DNA of 7,324 nucleotides from an uncultured Methylococcaceae bacterium. Its GTDB lineage: Bacteria; Pseudomonadota; Gammaproteobacteria; Methylococcales; Methylomonadaceae. The notes under the pieces are model-generated. The model searched no databases and was not told where the DNA came from. It saw only the letters and a list, made by a program, of their open reading frames with translations. Below are positions 5,349-7,324 of this stretch, piece after piece. A program made the position numbers and the translations under genes. The stretch covers positions 1-7,324 of the forward strand of contig CAIMDR010000074.1 of NCBI GenBank assembly GCA_903839795.1, read 5' to 3'. Numbering within the stretch: position 1 is the stretch's first letter; each line of letters starts with the position of its first letter.

Positions 5349-5969
5349 TTGGGTAAGATCGTTATTATTGACTTTGAAACCACGGGCTTATCACCACGAC
5401 TTGGCGACAGAGCCACTGAAGTAGGCGCGGTTATTATTGATGGCCATAAAATTATAGATAAATACCAGAGCCTGATGAATGCGGGTATCGCAATCCCTGG
5501 CTTCATTCAACAGCTAACCGGCATAACGAACACCATGCTCCGTCAAGCACCGACCTGTCAAAAAGTCATGCAGGAGCTTGCTGACTTTATCGGTGATATG
5601 CCTCTTGCCGCGCACAATGCTTCTTTTGACACCCTGTTTCTGGATGCTGAATGGGAGCGTATTGGTTATCAACGACGCCAACCGTTTACTTGCTCTCTAT
5701 TGTTGGCGCGTCGTCTTTACCCGCATTTCCCCGATCACAAACTTGGGACGTTGGTCCGCCATTTAAAACTACCGACTACCGGCACCTACCATCGTGCTCT
5801 GGCGGATGCAGAGATGACAGCCAGCCTGCTAATGAACATTAAAAAGGATCTTCAGCAACAGTATAACTTGTCATCTGTGCCTCATGAACTGCTGTGCCTT
5901 CTGCAAAAAACACCCAAAGCAGGAATAGCCAACGTCATTAAAAAGGCACGCCTAAAATTAGATTTATAA
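5349..5969 (+). CDS. DnaQ-like DEDDh 3'-5' exonuclease
   Basis: A 206-residue protein with all catalytic residues of the DEDDh exonuclease superfamily in place: Exo I IDFETTG (Asp8, Glu10), Exo II AAHNASFD (Asp94), and Exo III YHRALADA (His148, Asp153). The PGFIQQLTGIT segment (50-60) is also typical of the DNA polymerase III epsilon and PolC exonuclease group. These enzymes remove nucleotides from 3' ends with two metal ions. It lacks the polymerase-binding tail of true epsilon (about 240 residues) and has only about 35 extra C-terminal residues, so it is better named a stand-alone DnaQ-family exonuclease than dnaQ. The start is TTG at 5349, the only usual start codon in the frame after the stop at 5322-5324, with AAAGG at 5333-5337 about 11 nt upstream. 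It is monocistronic as far as can be seen. Confidence 0.9.
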   Translation: MGKIVIIDFETTGLSPRLGDRATEVGAVIIDGHKIIDKYQSLMNAGIAIPGFIQQLTGITNTMLRQAPTCQKVMQELADFIGDMPLAAHNASFDTLFLDAEWERIGYQRRQPFTCSLLLARRLYPHFPDHKLGTLVRHLKLPTTGTYHRALADAEMTASLLMNIKKDLQQQYNLSSVPHELLCLLQKTPKAGIANVIKKARLKLDL

Positions 5970-5994
5970 CTATAACTTACCAGTAAGCCGTTCC

Positions 5995-6102
5995 ATTAAC
6001 CTAAAAACGTATTTAAGCCACAATTGTCAGTCGTGCGTAACATCATGTATTATCAGCACTTATCTATGTAAATCTGTGGCTAAATGAGGTTTTTAGGATT
6101 AA
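5995..6102. repeat. Long inverted repeat between the exonuclease and BFD-like genes
   Basis: The left arm, 5995-6022 (CCTAAAAACGTATTTAAGCC within it), pairs with the right arm, 6075-6102 (GGCTAAATGAGGTTTTTAGG within it), with about three mismatches and small indels over some 27 bp; the 9-bp CCTAAAAAC/GTTTTTAGG end is perfect. The 52-bp centre is AT-rich and has no frame. It fills most of the 162-bp spacer. It could be a MITE-like element or a cruciform or leader structure for the downstream iron-sulfur gene. Confidence 0.6.
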
Positions 6103-6131
6103 TAGTTAGCGTCAACCCTTGATGATGCAGC

Positions 6132-6347
6132 ATGGTTAACAGACACCAAGATCACCCTATGAATAATATACCAGATAAAAACAGTGACATTATTTGCCAC
6201 TGTAGCGGAACCACTGAAGGAAAAATTAAGGAACTGCTTGCTAGTGGCGGTCATGATTTGGATAGCCTGTCAAGAAAGACAGGTGTCTGTTCAGGGTGTG
6301 GCGCTTGTGAAGATTTAGTTCAGCAATTACTGGCCGACTATAGCTGA
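6132..6347 (+). CDS. BFD-like [2Fe-2S] protein (bacterioferritin-associated ferredoxin family)
   Basis: A 71-residue protein dominated by a BFD-type [2Fe-2S] domain. Cys22-His-Cys24 and Cys56-Gly-Ala-Cys59 are the expected ligands, separated by 31 residues as in E. coli Bfd (Cys4/Cys6 and Cys38/Cys41). The domain has the usual helix-turn-helix content between them (KIKELLASGG and LSRKTGVCSGCGAC). A fifth cysteine, Cys53, lies just before the second pair. In E. coli, Bfd passes electrons to bacterioferritin to release iron; other BFD domains serve nitrite and assimilatory reductases. No bacterioferritin is next door, so the partner is unknown. ATG 6132 and an internal ATG at 6159 are both possible, and neither has a strong ribosome binding site; the later one would give 62 residues, still with the full domain. 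Confidence 0.87.
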   Translation: MVNRHQDHPMNNIPDKNSDIICHCSGTTEGKIKELLASGGHDLDSLSRKTGVCSGCGACEDLVQQLLADYS

Positions 6348-6371
6348 TTGTGGTCGCTGTCAATCAATCAG
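6344..6371. terminator. Inverted repeat over the convergent stop codons, possible bidirectional terminator
   Basis: CTGATTG (6344-6350) and CAATCAG (6365-6371) form a perfect 7-bp inverted repeat that spans the 12-bp gap between the convergent BFD-like and DHH genes and includes both stop codons. There is no T-run on either side, so termination is only a suggestion. Confidence 0.2.
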
Positions 6372-7169
6372 GAGCTGTTTATACGAAAAGCCACTGGCAC
6401 GTGGGTGACCGCCACCGCCATACGCCTTGGCAATTTCTGAGACATCGAAATTATCGATAGACCGCAGTGAATAAAACCACAGTTTTGTCTGACCGTCATA
6501 ACAATAAATCGCACCAAAGGTGCCTGATTCAGTGGCTAATTTATGCCCTAATTCCGAGGCATACTTCGCGTTTGCATTGCAGGCCAAGCCGGTATGTTCA
6601 TTTAACGTGATGACATGTTTATGCTTTTGTAACTCCGCGACATCCGCATTAAAAACGGTGATCAGATCACGACCGCGTGCTACCAATTCGTTTACTGATG
6701 CTTCGTTTAGCGAACGAGACAGCGACTCCAAATCGTTGGGTACTAAGCCCCATAACGCAGCACAGTAGGGCTTGGTAGTCTCGAACACAAAGCGCCATAA
6801 GTCACGATCCTGGATAAGCAACAATCCCAATGGCCGCGTCTCTGGCGAATGAAAATAATCCCACGCCAAAATACACCCAGAGCGATTCATATCAAAGTGT
6901 GCAAAATCAAGCCCCGCCAAATCGTCTTGCGCGGTTTTGTGATGGTCTATAACGACCAACTTCTTTGCTTTTGAATGCATATCAAGCAGCACATTGCGCT
7001 TGTAGCTAAAATCCAGAATATAAACTATTTTACCCGTAACATCAGGCGGAGCTTCACCATAGCTTACCGGCAAGTAGTGCGCCTTATCAGCAAACTTTAC
7101 CCAAGCTGCGTAGGCGGCACCCAGTCCATCCTGACAGTTTGCGTGATACAAGATTAATATTTTTTTCAT
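6360..7169 (-). CDS. DHH/DHHA1 family phosphoesterase
   Basis: A 269-residue protein with the two-domain layout of DHH-family phosphoesterases. The N-terminal DHH domain shows YHANCQDGLGAAYA (8-21, Asp14), ILDFSY (51-56, Asp53), the signature VVIDHHKT (72-79, Asp75-His76-His77) and LLIQDRDLW (117-125, Asp121, Asp123), which together would bind two metal ions. The C-terminal DHHA1 domain ends with the substrate-binding loop GGGGHPRASGF (251-261). Relatives split phosphodiester bonds in short oligonucleotides or cyclic dinucleotides; this branch is usually annotated only as a predicted phosphohydrolase, so the substrate is open. ATG 7169 (MKKILILYH) is preferred to an in-frame ATG at 7226 because the family begins directly with this strand. 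No Shine-Dalgarno sequence is evident. It is convergent with the BFD-like gene. Confidence 0.9.
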   Translation of the reverse strand: MKKILILYHANCQDGLGAAYAAWVKFADKAHYLPVSYGEAPPDVTGKIVYILDFSYKRNVLLDMHSKAKKLVVIDHHKTAQDDLAGLDFAHFDMNRSGCILAWDYFHSPETRPLGLLLIQDRDLWRFVFETTKPYCAALWGLVPNDLESLSRSLNEASVNELVARGRDLITVFNADVAELQKHKHVITLNEHTGLACNANAKYASELGHKLATESGTFGAIYCYDGQTKLWFYSLRSIDNFDVSEIAKAYGGGGHPRASGFSYKQLLID

Positions 7170-7304
7170 TATTAAATAAAAAATGACCGTGGAATTTTTA
7201 AAGCATCCTGAACAAGCACGGCACATTCACTATCAAGTCATTGAACAATCAAGCTTATTTATATCCCGTTATTAGGTAAGTATTAAAGCCTCCTCGCTAT
7301 GCTC

Positions 7305-7324
7305 TCCCCCTTTGAAGAATGGGG
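7305..7324. repeat. Possible C/G-rich palindrome cut by the window edge
   Basis: TCCCCCTTTGAAGAATGGGG resembles one arm and centre of the palindromes at 5012-5086 (CCCCCTTT ... GGGG). The window ends inside it, so its extent cannot be judged. Confidence 0.3.

Noticed and set aside
7183..7275. 30-codon ATG frame divergent from the DHH phosphoesterase gene
   Set aside because: The residue content looks protein-like, but it is very short, has no ribosome binding site and cannot be judged at the window edge. It might be a remnant but is not supported.

Overview
The window reads as a chromosomal stretch of a gammaproteobacterium of moderate GC with AT-rich, palindrome-rich spacers. Protein style and GTAGGGTG-type palindromic repeats recall methanotrophs of the order Methylococcales, but no marker gene fixes the taxon, so this is an impression only. 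I see no rRNA, tRNA, CRISPR array, transposase, toxin-antitoxin pair or recognisable defence system.

Layout. (a) Positions 3-422: the C-terminal part of an OB-fold (tRNA_anti-like) protein running in from the left edge, followed by a palindromic repeat at 450-570. (b) Positions 695-2200: a complete PaaK/F390-synthetase-type adenylate-forming ligase. (c) Positions 2042-3471: the most distinctive part, a diverged direct duplication. Each 669-bp copy carries the 3' end of the ligase gene, a minus-strand terminator, a convergent small gene for a secreted helical protein, and its leader. The first copy holds the intact ligase end; the second holds only a ligase tail fragment of about 58 codons. 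Both small genes are open (about 84% identical proteins). (d) Positions 3632-4102: a conserved small inner-membrane protein. (e) Positions 4103-4492: spacer with a MITE-like palindrome. (f) Positions 4493-4942, minus strand: an unrecognised single-pass membrane protein. (g) Positions 4943-5348: spacer with tandem C/G-rich palindromes and a long hairpin. (h) Positions 5349-5969: a DEDDh 3'-5' exonuclease with a TTG start. (i) Positions 5995-6102: a long inverted repeat, then at 6132-6347 a BFD-type [2Fe-2S] protein. (j) Positions 6360-7169, minus strand: a DHH/DHHA1 phosphoesterase convergent with the BFD gene. The right edge enters what may be another C/G-rich palindrome.

Few of these genes look like parts of one pathway; most are single-gene units separated by repeats. 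The exception is the ligase and small-secreted-protein pair, which has been duplicated as a block. In the second copy selection appears to have kept the small gene but not the ligase. That block is the best candidate here for something undescribed, but nothing in the sequence shows its function.
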